Assembly (NCBI RefSeq): GCF_900110435.1
Contig: NZ_FODT01000007.1
Coordinates: forward strand, 124,001-188,000
Source: Rhodopseudomonas pseudopalustris
Lineage (GTDB): Bacteria > Pseudomonadota > Alphaproteobacteria > Rhizobiales > Xanthobacteraceae
Direction: 5' to 3'
DNA length: 64,000 nucleotides
Shown: positions 53,735 to 63,328 of the stretch, piece after piece
Position numbering within the stretch: position 1 is the stretch's first letter
Layout of the letters: each line of letters begins with the position of its first letter
The notes under the pieces: generated by a model
Database searches by the model: none
Told to the model about the DNA's origin: nothing
The model's input: the letters and a program-made list of their open reading frames with translations, nothing else
Translations under genes and position numbers: made by a program

Positions 53735-54051
53735 CTTGGCGGCGTGGGCGCGGGCGTCAAGTCAAAGCTGCAGGCTGACCCGACGATCGCCGAGGTCGCG
53801 TCACTGATCGCGACCATCGGTCATCGCAGAGCCTCGGCGCCCGGCTCGGCGAGCCGCCGGGCGAACTCCGCTTCCTCGCGGGGGTCGAGCTCAGACTGCC
53901 ACAGCCGTCGAGCCGGCCAACCAAACCCCGCCGGGCGCCGTGCTGGGTGATCCTGCGTCTTTGATCGGGATTGGCGCAGGCGTCGCGGCGGTGCTAGAGC
54001 AGGGTCCCGAACCGAGTTCCAGCGCATTCGCCGCTGCTATCAAGATCGCCA
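53735..54051. other. 317-bp divergent region CoA-transferase / purU
   Basis: Holds no recognised gene. It must contain the promoters for the leftward CoA-transferase gene and rightward purU. Frames of 60-80 codons on both strands (for example minus strand 53821-54027) are unlike any family I know and are Arg-rich. Confidence 0.5.
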
Positions 54052-54915
54052 ATGCCCCATCATCAGTATGTTCTGACCCTGTCCTGCCCCGATCGCGCCG
54101 GTATCGTTGCCGCGGTGACGACCTTTCTGTTCGAGAACGGACAGAACATTCTCGACGCCCAGCAGTACAACGACACAGAGAGCGGCCACTTCTTCATGCG
54201 CGTGGTGTTCAACGCGGCCGAGCGCGTGGCGCCGCTGGCGGAATTGCGCACCGGCTTCGGCGCGGTCGCGGTCAAGTTCGCGATGGGCTGGCACATGCGG
54301 GATCGTGCGACTCGCCGGCGGGTGATGCTGCTGGTGTCACAGTCGGATCACTGCCTCGCCGATATTCTCTATCGCTGGCGGATCGACGAACTGCAGATGA
54401 TCCCCACCGCGATCGTCTCCAACCATCCGCGTGAAACCTTCAGCGGCTTCGATTTCGGCGAGATCCCGTTCTACCACATGCCGGTGAACAAGGAGACGCG
54501 GCGGCAGCAGGAGGCTGCGATCACCGCGCTGGTCGCGCAGACCAAGACCGATCTCGTGGTGCTGGCGCGCTATATGCAGATCCTGTCGGACGAGATGGCC
54601 GGCCGTCTGGCGGGGCGCTGTATCAACATCCACCATTCATTCCTGCCGGGCTTCAAGGGCGCCAAGCCCTATCACCAGGCGTTTGATCGTGGCGTCAAGC
54701 TGATCGGCGCGACCGCGCATTACGTCACCAGCACGCTGGATGAAGGTCCGATCATCGATCAGGACGTCGAGCGCATCAGCCATCGCGACACCCCTGCGGA
54801 TCTGGTCCGCAAGGGCCGGGATATCGAGCGGCGGGTGCTCGCCCGCGCGATGCACTATCACCTCGATGACCGGGTGATCCTCAACGGCCGCAAGACCGTG
54901 GTGTTCACGGATTGA
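54052..54915 (+). CDS. purU: formyltetrahydrofolate deformylase
   Basis: Hydrolyses 10-formyl-tetrahydrofolate to formate and tetrahydrofolate, balancing one-carbon pools. The 287 residues hold an N-terminal ACT domain ([20 protein letters not shown]) and a formyltransferase-like domain with [20 protein letters not shown] and the active-site region [13 protein letters not shown]. Length matches the family. No strong ribosome site precedes the ATG (AAGATCGCC). It is a stand-alone gene. Confidence 0.95.
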   Translation: MPHHQYVLTLSCPDRAGIVAAVTTFLFENGQNILDAQQYNDTESGHFFMRVVFNAAERVAPLAELRTGFGAVAVKFAMGWHMRDRATRRRVMLLVSQSDHCLADILYRWRIDELQMIPTAIVSNHPRETFSGFDFGEIPFYHMPVNKETRRQQEAAITALVAQTKTDLVVLARYMQILSDEMAGRLAGRCINIHHSFLPGFKGAKPYHQAFDRGVKLIGATAHYVTSTLDEGPIIDQDVERISHRDTPADLVRKGRDIERRVLARAMHYHLDDRVILNGRKTVVFTD

Positions 54916-54942
54916 AGGCCGCGCCGAGGTTCCGATCCCGGA

Positions 54943-55530
54943 CTACTTGGCCGGCAGAGCGGCAGCCAGATCGCGGGCAACAGCCGTGGGAAGGATCAGC
55001 CCGGACATCTTCCATCCCGAACCGTCGAAATGCAGCTTGATCGCGCTGTAGGCGTCGGGATCGGAGCTTTCGCTGATCCGGATGGCGAATTCGACCGGCT
55101 GAATGAATCGGAACCGCTGCAGCAGCGACAGCACATTGCCGGTGTCGATATCCGTCAGCTTCGGCACGCCGGCGAACGACGGCAAGCTCGGATCGGCGTC
55201 GAGACCGCCGGTCTTCAAAATCTGGGTCAGATGCTCCGGCGTCAGCATCTTCGTGATCATCGCCTCGGCTAATCCGAGCCCTGCGCCCCGCACCAGCGTT
55301 CGCTCCATCGGCCGAACCTGACGAGTCTGCCCGATGCGGTCGAGATACGCAGTCACGATCTGGTCCGCCAGTGATTGGGTCAGCGATTTGACGTCGGTGC
55401 GCGCGATCACCGCAGCGCCGTCGCCTGCGCGCGCAGCGGCGGCGAGGCCGGCCAGGGACGTCGCCGCTGATCCCAGATAGATCAGAATGCCGACCACAAT
55501 CACCGCAAGGACGCCGAAGAACCAGCGCAT
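54943..55530 (-). CDS. DUF2939-type membrane-anchored protein
   Basis: A 195-residue protein with one N-terminal hydrophobic segment (MRWFFGVLAVIVVGILIYLG), likely an uncleaved anchor or signal peptide, followed by a periplasmic domain of the DUF2939 kind (AAARAGDGAAVIARTDVKSL; then QIVTAYLDRIG). The function of the family is unknown. It is convergent with purU (27-bp gap) and co-directional with the small lipoprotein gene downstream of no obvious partner. Confidence 0.8.
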   Translation of the reverse strand: MRWFFGVLAVIVVGILIYLGSAATSLAGLAAAARAGDGAAVIARTDVKSLTQSLADQIVTAYLDRIGQTRQVRPMERTLVRGAGLGLAEAMITKMLTPEHLTQILKTGGLDADPSLPSFAGVPKLTDIDTGNVLSLLQRFRFIQPVEFAIRISESSDPDAYSAIKLHFDGSGWKMSGLILPTAVARDLAAALPAK

Positions 55531-55593
55531 CTCTATCGCTCCGTCGCTGGAGTCACCGCATTCATCGAGCCGGTTGACGCCGGCCGCGATCGC

Positions 55594-55893
55594 TCAACGC
55601 AGAGGCCCGCCGCTCGGCGCCGACTGCCCGGACTCTGTCGCCGTGGTCCCTTCGATCTTCTGGCGTTCGGCCGCTGGCAGATTTCGCAGCCTTTCCTGCT
55701 CGCGCATGTAAGCGTCGTATTTCGCCGTCCCGGGGCGCGGCGGCGCGTTCGCCGGCAGGCCGCCGGCCCATTGCGGTACGAAGTCGGCGAGCCCGACGGT
55801 CAATTGCTCGTTGATGGTGCCACATCCGGTCAGACTGCAAAGGATCAGACCGGCGGCGGCAGCGACCGATAGACGCAACGAACTTAACTGCAT
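55594..55893 (-). CDS. small lipoprotein of unknown function
   Basis: A 99-residue protein from ATG 55893. The leader MQLSSLRLSVAAAAGLILC ends in lipobox LTGC, so Cys24 or so would be lipidated and the chain carried on the membrane. The mature part has AQWAGGLP-like and PPRPGTAKYDAYMREQERLR segments, seen in small rhizobial lipoproteins. The open frame extends further upstream to 56016, but that extension lacks the lipoprotein pattern. Function unknown. Confidence 0.75.
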   Translation of the reverse strand: MQLSSLRLSVAAAAGLILCSLTGCGTINEQLTVGLADFVPQWAGGLPANAPPRPGTAKYDAYMREQERLRNLPAAERQKIEGTTATESGQSAPSGGPLR

Positions 55894-56291
55894 TGGGCTT
55901 TCGACGTCCTGGTTCACTGCCGGCTCGCATTGTCGGCCGGCTCTGCCGCGCGGCGGCGGATCAATCACGCGGGATGTTATGTCTTCCATCCGATATTGGC
56001 ATACCTGATATTGCACCCATCATTCCGGTTTCCATGGCAATGATGTGACCAATCGGCCGATCGAAGCCGTGGATTTCTGGTCGGAGGCTGGGGGCCTCGC
56101 ACCCCCACCGTAGCACGAGACCCTTGGCAATTCGTTGCCACGGGTCGCGCGGTGAGATCGTCGCGGGGAGACTTCGCTAGGTCGCGGATAGCCGGCTCCA
56201 GCCTGCAAGACACCGCGGCGCCACCTCGGCTAGGATACGGACCGGGGCAAAAGCCTCGGGACGAGAGGCATCGGGACAAGAGGAAACACTC
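55894..56291. other. 398-bp region upstream of LIV cassette 3
   Basis: No gene recognised. Near the right end is an imperfect tandem repeat, CGGGACGAGAGGCA then CGGGACAAGAGGAAA (about 56255-56286), whose second copy provides the ribosome site of the binding-protein gene. A short GC hairpin, GGGGGCC..GCACCCCC, lies near 56090-56106. Promoters for the leftward lipoprotein gene and the rightward cassette must be here. Confidence 0.5.
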
Positions 56292-57470
56292 ATGCTGATT
56301 GGCAGACGAACACTGCTGCAGGCCGCCTGTATCGCCGTCGCAACGGGCGCCCCGATCGCGGCGGCGCAAGCCGAAGACACCTTCAAGGTCGGTCTGATCG
56401 TGCCGATGACCGGCGGCCAAGCCTCGACCGGCAAGCAGATCGACAACGCGATCAAGCTGTACATCAAGAAGCATGGCGTCACCGTCGCCGGCAAGAAGAT
56501 CGAGGTGATCCTCAAGGACGACGCCGCGATTCCGGACAACACCAAGCGCCTCGCCCAGGAACTGATCGTCAACGACAAGGTCAATGTGATCGCCGGCTTC
56601 GGCATCACGCCGGCCGCGCTCGCCGCGGCGCCGCTCGCCACCCAGGCGAAGGTGCCGGAAATCGTGATGGCCGCCGGCACCTCGATCATCACCGAACGCT
56701 CGCCCTATATCGTCCGCACTTCGTTCACGCTGGCGCAGTCCTCGATCATCATCGGCGACTGGGCGGCGAAGAACGGCATCAAGAAAGTCGCGACGCTGAC
56801 CTCGGACTATGCCCCGGGCAACGACGCGCTGGCCTTCTTCAAGGAGCGCTTCACCGCCGGCGGCGGTGAGATCGTCGAAGAGATCAAGGTGCCGCTCGCC
56901 AATCCGGACTTCGCACCGTTCCTGCAGCGCATGAAGGACGCCAAGCCGGATGCGATGTTCGTGTTCGTGCCGGCCGGCCAGGGCGGCAACTTCATGAAGC
57001 AGTTTGCCGAGCGCGGCCTCGACAAGAGCGGCATCAAGGTGATCGGTCCCGGTGACGTGATGGACGACGATCTCCTGAACAGCATGGGTGACGCCGCGCT
57101 CGGCGTGGTCACCGCCCATATGTACTCGGCGGCGCATCCCTCGGCGATGAACAAAGAGTTCGTCGCCGCCTACAAGAAGGAGTTCGGGCAGCGGCCGGGC
57201 TTCATGGCGGTCGGCGGCTATGACGGCATCCATCTCGTCTACGAGGCGCTGAAGAAGACCGGCGGCAAGGCCGATGGCGATTCTCTGATCGCGGCGATGA
57301 AAGGCATGAAGTGGGAAAGCCCGCGCGGTCCGATCTCGATCGATCCGGAAACCCGCGACATCGTCCAGAACATCTACATCCGCAAGGTCGAAAAGGTCGA
57401 CGGCGAACTCTACAACATCGAATTCGCCAAGTTCGACGCCGTCAAAGACCCCGGCAAGACGAAGAAGTAG
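56292..57470 (+). CDS. periplasmic substrate-binding protein of LIV-type ABC transporter (cassette 3)
   Basis: Binding protein of 392 residues. The N-terminus LIGRRTLLQAACIAVATG has adjacent arginines before a hydrophobic run ending AQAE, so export may be by Tat or Sec. The mature chain begins TFKVGLIVPMTGGQASTGKQ. An AAGAGGAAA ribosome site precedes the ATG. It heads a rightward operon that ends in a MetE-like methyltransferase, which may point to a methylated or sulphur-containing substrate; that is a guess from context. Confidence 0.93.
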   Translation: MLIGRRTLLQAACIAVATGAPIAAAQAEDTFKVGLIVPMTGGQASTGKQIDNAIKLYIKKHGVTVAGKKIEVILKDDAAIPDNTKRLAQELIVNDKVNVIAGFGITPAALAAAPLATQAKVPEIVMAAGTSIITERSPYIVRTSFTLAQSSIIIGDWAAKNGIKKVATLTSDYAPGNDALAFFKERFTAGGGEIVEEIKVPLANPDFAPFLQRMKDAKPDAMFVFVPAGQGGNFMKQFAERGLDKSGIKVIGPGDVMDDDLLNSMGDAALGVVTAHMYSAAHPSAMNKEFVAAYKKEFGQRPGFMAVGGYDGIHLVYEALKKTGGKADGDSLIAAMKGMKWESPRGPISIDPETRDIVQNIYIRKVEKVDGELYNIEFAKFDAVKDPGKTKK

Positions 57471-57501
57471 TTCTAAGTCACGCAACTCGGATTTGACGTT
57501 C

Positions 57502-57601
57502 GTCATTCCGGGGCGTGCGCAGCACGAACCCGGCATCCATAATCCCGGTCGGTGACTATGGATTCCGGGTCTGCACCCCAAGGGGCGCATCCCGGAATGA
57601 C
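57502..57601. repeat. palindromic repeat after binding-protein gene (cassette 3)
   Basis: Starts GTCATTCCGGGGCGTGCGCA and ends GGGGCGCATCCCGGAATGAC, with CCCGGCATCCAT and ATGGATTCCGGG arms inside: nested inverted repeats spanning 100 bp. It fills the gap between the binding-protein stop (57470) and livH start (57626). Confidence 0.85.
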
Positions 57602-57625
57602 GAACTCGAAGTGATCGCAAGCGTC

Positions 57626-58492
57626 ATGACCTTCCTCACCATCCTTTTTGACGGCGTCGCCTACGGCATGTTGCTGTTCGTGCTGGCGTGCGGGCTGGCG
57701 GTGACGCTCGGGCTGATGAATTTCGTCAACCTTGCGCACGGCGCCTTCGCGATGGCCGGCGGCTATGTCTGCGCCGTGCTGGTCAACAAGATGGGCTGGC
57801 CGTTTTTCGCGGCGCTGCCAATCGCCTTTCTCGCCAGCGCGCTGATCGGCGCGGTGTTCGAGCGGCTGCTGTATCGCCACCTCTACGATCGCTCGCATCT
57901 CGACCAGGTGCTGTTCAGCGTCGGCCTGGTGTTCATGTCGGTCGCCGCGGTCGATTTCATCATGGGATCGTCGCGGGTGTTCATCAAACTACCCGAAGCG
58001 CTGCAGGGCCAGATCGATCTGTTCGGCGTCGGCATCGGCCGCTACCGGCTGATGATCATCGTGATCTGCGGGCTGCTCACGGTGGCGCTGCAATTGACGC
58101 TGGCGAAGACGCGGTTCGGCAGTCGGCTGCGCGCCGCGGTCGACGACCCGCGCGTCGCGTCCGGCCTCGGCATCAACGTGCCGCAGGTGTTTGCGCTGAC
58201 CTTCGCATTCGGCTGCGGGCTGGCCGGCTTCGGCGGTGCGCTGAGCGCGGAAATCCTCGGCCTTGATCCGCACTTCCCGTTGAAATTCATGATCTACTTT
58301 CTGATCGTCGTCACCGTCGGCGGCTCGTCGTCGATCACCGGGCCTTTCCTCGCCTCGCTGCTGCTCGGCATCGGCGACGTCGCGGGCAAATATTATCTGC
58401 CGAAGCTCGGGCCGTTCATGATCTACACCATCATGATCGTGATCCTGATCTGGCGCCCCAACGGCCTGTTCGGCCGCACGGCTACGCGATGA
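57626..58492 (+). CDS. livH: LIV-type ABC transporter permease LivH (cassette 3)
   Basis: Membrane permease of 288 residues from ATG 57626 (TFLTILFDGVAYGMLLFVLA); an in-frame upstream extension runs through the palindromic repeat and is not believable. Hallmarks are MNFVNLAHGAFAMAGGY and the coupling loop RAAVDDPRVASGLGINV. It overlaps livM by four bases (ATGA at 58489). Confidence 0.93.
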   Translation: MTFLTILFDGVAYGMLLFVLACGLAVTLGLMNFVNLAHGAFAMAGGYVCAVLVNKMGWPFFAALPIAFLASALIGAVFERLLYRHLYDRSHLDQVLFSVGLVFMSVAAVDFIMGSSRVFIKLPEALQGQIDLFGVGIGRYRLMIIVICGLLTVALQLTLAKTRFGSRLRAAVDDPRVASGLGINVPQVFALTFAFGCGLAGFGGALSAEILGLDPHFPLKFMIYFLIVVTVGGSSSITGPFLASLLLGIGDVAGKYYLPKLGPFMIYTIMIVILIWRPNGLFGRTATR

Positions 58493-59511
58493 CCGGCATG
58501 ACGACGCCCTCGGAGAATGTCGGCTTCCATGCCCGCCGAACCGCGCGGTGGCACGCCGGCGAGGTCGTGTTCTGGATCGTTCTGATCGGCTGCGGCCTGC
58601 TGTTTCCGTCGCGCTATCTGATCATGACCGAAATTCTGCGGATCGGCCTGTTCGCGCTGTCGCTCGATCTGATCCTCGGTTACGCCGGCATCGTCTCGCT
58701 CGGTCACGCCGCGTTCTTCGGCGTCGGCGCTTACGCCGCGGGCCTGCTGGCGCTGCACGGCATCGTCGGCGAGCCGGTGCTGGCGCTGCTGGTCGCGGGG
58801 CTGGCCGCCGCCGTACTCGGCTTTGCCACCAGCTTCCTGGTGATCCGCGGCGTCGACCTGACGAGGCTGATGGTGACGCTCGGCATCGCGCTGCTGATGG
58901 AGGCGCTGGCGGAACGGTTCTCGAACATCACCGGCGGCACCGATGGCCTGCAGGGCATCGTGATGCAGCCGATTCTCGGACTGTTCGAGTTCGACCTCTT
59001 CGGCAAGACTGGGTTCTGGTACAGCGTCGCGGTGCTGTTCGTGATGTTCCTGCTGGCGCGCCGCATCGTGCATTCGCCGTTCGGGCTCAGCCTGCGCGCG
59101 ATCCGCAACAATCCGCTGCGCGCCTCGGCCGTTGGCATTCCGGTGAACCGGCGGCTGGTCGCGGTGTATACGTTGGCGGCGCTGTATGCGGGCATTGCCG
59201 GCGGGCTGTTCGCCCAGACGACACAGCTCGCCTCGCTTGACGTGTTCTCGTTCGAGCGCTCGGCCGATCTGGTGCTGGTGCTGGTTCTCGGCGGCACCGG
59301 CTATCTCTATGGCGGCCTGATCGGCGCGGTGGTGTTCAAGATCCTGCAGGAGTTCTTCTCCACCATCACCCCGCAATATTGGCAGTTCTGGATCGGGCTG
59401 GTGTTGGTCACGATCGTGCTGATCGGCCGTGAGCGGCTGGAGCGCTGGGTGATGTTCGTGCCGCGTCGGGCGCTGCGCCGATCCAAGGCGGAGGGCGGAG
59501 GCGCAACATGA
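58489..59511 (+). CDS. livM: LIV-type ABC transporter permease LivM (cassette 3)
   Basis: Membrane permease of 340 residues. Hallmarks are GYAGIVSLGHAAFFGVGAYA and the coupling loop SLRAIRNNPLRASAVGIPV. The start overlaps livH and the end overlaps livG, each by four bases, so the three genes are translationally coupled. Confidence 0.93.
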   Translation: MTGMTTPSENVGFHARRTARWHAGEVVFWIVLIGCGLLFPSRYLIMTEILRIGLFALSLDLILGYAGIVSLGHAAFFGVGAYAAGLLALHGIVGEPVLALLVAGLAAAVLGFATSFLVIRGVDLTRLMVTLGIALLMEALAERFSNITGGTDGLQGIVMQPILGLFEFDLFGKTGFWYSVAVLFVMFLLARRIVHSPFGLSLRAIRNNPLRASAVGIPVNRRLVAVYTLAALYAGIAGGLFAQTTQLASLDVFSFERSADLVLVLVLGGTGYLYGGLIGAVVFKILQEFFSTITPQYWQFWIGLVLVTIVLIGRERLERWVMFVPRRALRRSKAEGGGAT

Positions 59512-60260
59512 CCTTGGCGCTGCAGACCATCGGGCTCGAAAAGCATTTCGGCGGACTGAACGTCACCCGCAATCTCTCGCTCAATGTCGAGGCGGGCGCG
59601 CGCCATGCGCTGATCGGCCCCAACGGCGCCGGCAAGACCACGGTGATCAACCTGCTCACCGGGGTGCTGAAGCCGAATGGCGGCCGCATCCTGCTCGAAG
59701 GCCGGGACATCACCAATACGCCCGTGCATCAGCGCGTGCTGCGCGGGCTGTCGCGAACATTCCAGATCAATCAGCTTTATGCCGATCTGACGCCGCTCGA
59801 AACGATCGGCCTTGCGGTGTCGGAGCGTTCCGGCCATGGCGGCGACTGGTGGCGGCGGATGGGCACCCGCACCGACATCAACGACGAGATCGCCGAGAAC
59901 CTTGCGCGCTTTCATCTGCTCGACGTGATGAACGAGCCGACCGGCCGGCTGCCTTACGGCAAGCAGCGCCTGCTGGAAATCGCGGTGGCGATCGCCACAA
60001 GGCCCCGCGTGCTGCTGCTCGACGAGCCGGCCGCCGGCGTGCCCGAAAGCGAGCGCCACGATATTCTCGCCGTGGTCGCCAACCTGCCGCGCGACGTGAC
60101 CGTGCTGCTGATCGAGCACGACATGGATCTGGTGTTCTCCTTCGCCGACCGGATCTCGGTGCTGGTGTCCGGCGCGCTGCTGGTCGAAGGCCCGCCCGAC
60201 GAGGTCGCGCGCGATCCCTTGGTCAAGGCGGTGTATCTCGGCGAGGACGCCCATGTCTGA
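59508..60260 (+). CDS. livG: LIV-type ABC transporter ATPase LivG (cassette 3)
   Basis: ATPase of 250 residues with Walker A GPNGAGKTT (K43), a degenerate signature LPYGKQRLLEI, Walker B LLLDEPAAGVPESE and the LivG-type ending KAVYLGEDAHV. Its stop codon lies inside the first copy of a 16-base tandem repeat that leads to livF. Confidence 0.93.
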   Translation: MTLALQTIGLEKHFGGLNVTRNLSLNVEAGARHALIGPNGAGKTTVINLLTGVLKPNGGRILLEGRDITNTPVHQRVLRGLSRTFQINQLYADLTPLETIGLAVSERSGHGGDWWRRMGTRTDINDEIAENLARFHLLDVMNEPTGRLPYGKQRLLEIAVAIATRPRVLLLDEPAAGVPESERHDILAVVANLPRDVTVLLIEHDMDLVFSFADRISVLVSGALLVEGPPDEVARDPLVKAVYLGEDAHV

Positions 60261-60284
60261 GCTTCCAGATGTCTGAGCTTCCAA

Positions 60285-60300
<16 letters not shown>
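60253..60300 (+). repeat. 16-bp tandem repeat triplicating the livF start codon
   Basis: ATGTCTGAGCTTCCAG at 60253, ATGTCTGAGCTTCCAA at 60269 and ATGTCTGAGCTG... at 60285 are successive copies of the beginning of livF. As 16 is not a multiple of three, each ATG is in a different frame: the first two open seven-codon frames (MSELPDV, MSELPNV) ending in TGA, and only the third enters livF. The first ATG overlaps the livG stop. Confidence 0.9.
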
Positions 60301-61007
<707 letters not shown>

Positions 61008-61027
61008 TCCTGTCTGGGAGTGAATCG

Positions 61028-62146
61028 ATGCAGAGAACCAAAGCCCCGTTCCGAGCCGACGAGGTCGGCAGCCTGCTGCGTCCGCAGAGTATCAAGGACG
61101 CGCGCGCCAGGCTCGAGAAGGGCGAAATCTCCGCCGCCGATTTGCGCAGGATCGAGGACATGGAGATCGAGAAGATCGTCCACAAGCAGTCGGCGATCGG
61201 ACTGAAGCTCGCCACCGACGGCGAATTCCGCCGCTCCTGGTGGCATTTCGATTTCCTCAGCCATCTCACCGGCTGCGAGCTGTACCATCCCGACACCGGA
61301 ATTCAGTTCGCCGGCGTGCAGACCCGAAACGATTCGATCCGGGTGATCGGCAAGCTGGATTTCCCCGACGACCATCCGATGCTCGAGCATTTCCGCTTTC
61401 TGAAGAGGCATGCCGACATCGCGCATGTGACGGCGAAGATGACGATCCCGTCGCCGGCGGTGCTGCATTTCCGCGGCGGCCGCAAGGCGATTTCCAGCGA
61501 GGTCTATCCCGATCTCGACGGCTTCTTCGAGGACCTCGCCAGGACCTATCGCAAAGCCGTGAAGGCGTTCTACGACGCCGGCTGCCGCTATCTGCAATTC
61601 GACGACACCGTGTGGGCCTATCTGTGCTCGCAGGACGAATTGCAGAAGGCACGGGAGCGCGGCGACAATCCGGACAATCTGCAGCAGATCTATTCGAGGG
61701 TCATCAACTACGCGATCGCCGAGCGGCCGTCCGACATGGTGATTACCACCCATGTCTGCCGCGGCAATTTCCGCTCGACCTGGATTTCGTCCGGCGGCTA
61801 CGAGCCGGTGGCCGAGACGCTGCTCGCCGGCATCAATTACGACGGCTACTTCCTCGAATACGACTCCGAACGCGCCGGCGGCTTCGAACCGCTGCGCTTC
61901 CTGCCGAAGGGCAACAAGGTGGTGGTGGTCGGCGTCATCACCTCGAAGTTCGGCGAGCTCGAGAAGAAGGACGACATCAAGCGGCGGCTCGACGAGGCGG
62001 CGAAATTCGCGCAGCTCGCGCAGCTCGCGCTGTCGCCGCAATGCGGCTTCGCCTCCACCGAAGAGGGCAACATCCTCAGCGAGCAGGAGCAGTGGGACAA
62101 GCTGCGCCTCGCCGTCGAAGTGGCGCAGGACGTCTGGGGCAGATAG
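61028..62146 (+). CDS. cobalamin-independent methionine-synthase-like protein (MetE C-terminal domain only)
   Basis: A 372-residue TIM-barrel protein matching only the catalytic half of MetE, like YxjG/YxjH. Zinc ligands of the family are visible: H242 and C244 in TTHVCRGNF and C339 in SPQCGFAS. The N-terminal VGSLLRPQSIKDAR is the usual opening. GGGAGTG lies 8 bases before the ATG. It would transfer a methyl group to homocysteine or a similar thiol from a small donor rather than from folylpolyglutamate. Its position as the last gene of LIV cassette 3 suggests that the transported compound is its substrate or donor. Confidence 0.9.
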   Translation: MQRTKAPFRADEVGSLLRPQSIKDARARLEKGEISAADLRRIEDMEIEKIVHKQSAIGLKLATDGEFRRSWWHFDFLSHLTGCELYHPDTGIQFAGVQTRNDSIRVIGKLDFPDDHPMLEHFRFLKRHADIAHVTAKMTIPSPAVLHFRGGRKAISSEVYPDLDGFFEDLARTYRKAVKAFYDAGCRYLQFDDTVWAYLCSQDELQKARERGDNPDNLQQIYSRVINYAIAERPSDMVITTHVCRGNFRSTWISSGGYEPVAETLLAGINYDGYFLEYDSERAGGFEPLRFLPKGNKVVVVGVITSKFGELEKKDDIKRRLDEAAKFAQLAQLALSPQCGFASTEEGNILSEQEQWDKLRLAVEVAQDVWGR

Positions 62147-62257
62147 CGCCCTGCGGCATGGCGTGCCTCGGTCGATCGTGTCGCTTGAGAGTTCCTTAAG
62201 CGGCGCGTCCTTATCATCGCCGGGTTCAAACCCTAACGATTGCTTAAGGATTGCCGC

Positions 62258-63298
62258 ATGGCCGCAGCGCCAGAGACCCGACGCCCGATCCGCGGCGATC
62301 TCGCGTCGATGGCGCAGGCGCTGCACGATTTCGCCGAGCAAGAGTTTCCGCAAGCCGCCGCCCAGCCGCGCGTCGCGGTGCTGGTGCCGTGCTTCAACGA
62401 GGAGGCGGCGGTCGCGACCGTGGTCGCGGATTTCCGCCGCGTTCTGCCGGACGCCGCGATCTACGTGTATGACAACAATTCGACCGACCGCACCGCCGAG
62501 GTCGCACGCGAGGCCGGCGCCGAGGTGCGCCGCGAGCGGCGGCAGGGCAAGGGGCAGGTGGTGCGGCGGATGTTCGCCGACATCGACGCCGACGTCTATC
62601 TGCTGGTCGACGGCGACGCCACCTACGACGCCGCCAGCGCGCCGAAGATGATCGCAGCGCTGATCGACGAGCATCTCGATATGGTGGTCGGATCGCGGAT
62701 CGATCAGGCACGCGGCGCCTGGCGTCCCGGCCATCGCACCGGCAATCTGTTGCTGACCGGGTTTCTCTCGGCGGTGTTCGGCCAGGCCTTCAAGGATATC
62801 CTGTCCGGCTACCGGGTGTTCTCGCGCCGCTTCGTCAAGACCTTCCCAGTGCTGTCCGACGGCTTCGAGATCGAGACCGAGCTCAGCGTGCATGCGCTCG
62901 AACTGGCGATGCCGGTGCGCGAGATCGAGACGCCGTATTTCGAGCGGCCGCACGGTTCGTTCAGTAAGCTCAACACCTGGCGCGACGGCTTCCGCATTCT
63001 CGGCACCATCCTGAAGCTGTATCGCTCGGAGAAGCCGTTGCGGTTCTTCGGCTCGATCTCGCTCGGCCTCGTGATGCTGTCGCTCGGCCTCGCGACGCCG
63101 GTGATCGTGACCTATCTCGAAACCGGCCTGGTGCCGCGGCTGCCGACCGCGGTGCTGTCGATGGGGCTGATGATCGTCGCCGTGCTGTCGGTTTCGTCCG
63201 GCCTTGTGCTCGACACCGTGACGCGCGGACGCCGCGAGATGAAACTGCTCGCCTATCTCGCGCATCCGGCGCTCGGCGAGACCCGCCGCGACGGGTAG
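62258..63298 (+). CDS. GT2-family glycosyltransferase with C-terminal membrane helices
   Basis: A 346-residue dolichyl-phosphate-mannose-synthase-like enzyme. The GT-A domain has VAVLVPCFNEEAAVATVV (39-56), VYDNNSTDRT and the metal-binding DGD (D118, D120) in LLVDGDATYDA; SGYRVFSRRFVKTFP is typical of the group. Two hydrophobic segments near residues 267-290 and 298-322 anchor it in the membrane. ATG 62258 has AAGGA 9 bases upstream; a TTG at 62240 is the alternative. It probably makes a polyprenyl-phosphate sugar, which could feed the GT-C enzyme at 43.9-45.9 kb. Confidence 0.88.
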   Translation: MAAAPETRRPIRGDLASMAQALHDFAEQEFPQAAAQPRVAVLVPCFNEEAAVATVVADFRRVLPDAAIYVYDNNSTDRTAEVAREAGAEVRRERRQGKGQVVRRMFADIDADVYLLVDGDATYDAASAPKMIAALIDEHLDMVVGSRIDQARGAWRPGHRTGNLLLTGFLSAVFGQAFKDILSGYRVFSRRFVKTFPVLSDGFEIETELSVHALELAMPVREIETPYFERPHGSFSKLNTWRDGFRILGTILKLYRSEKPLRFFGSISLGLVMLSLGLATPVIVTYLETGLVPRLPTAVLSMGLMIVAVLSVSSGLVLDTVTRGRREMKLLAYLAHPALGETRRDG

Positions 63299-63328
63299 CT
63301 CGACCGCGTCGTCGTCCGAGCCGAACCC

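Noticed and set aside
53821..54027. Minus-strand 68-codon frame upstream of the CoA-transferase gene
   Set aside because: Arg-rich, no recognisable family and no ribosome site; cannot be supported as a gene from sequence alone.
57515..57625. Longer livH start in cassette 3
   Set aside because: The upstream codons run through a palindromic repeat and translate to a non-hydrophobic stretch unlike LivH; the family start is at 57626.
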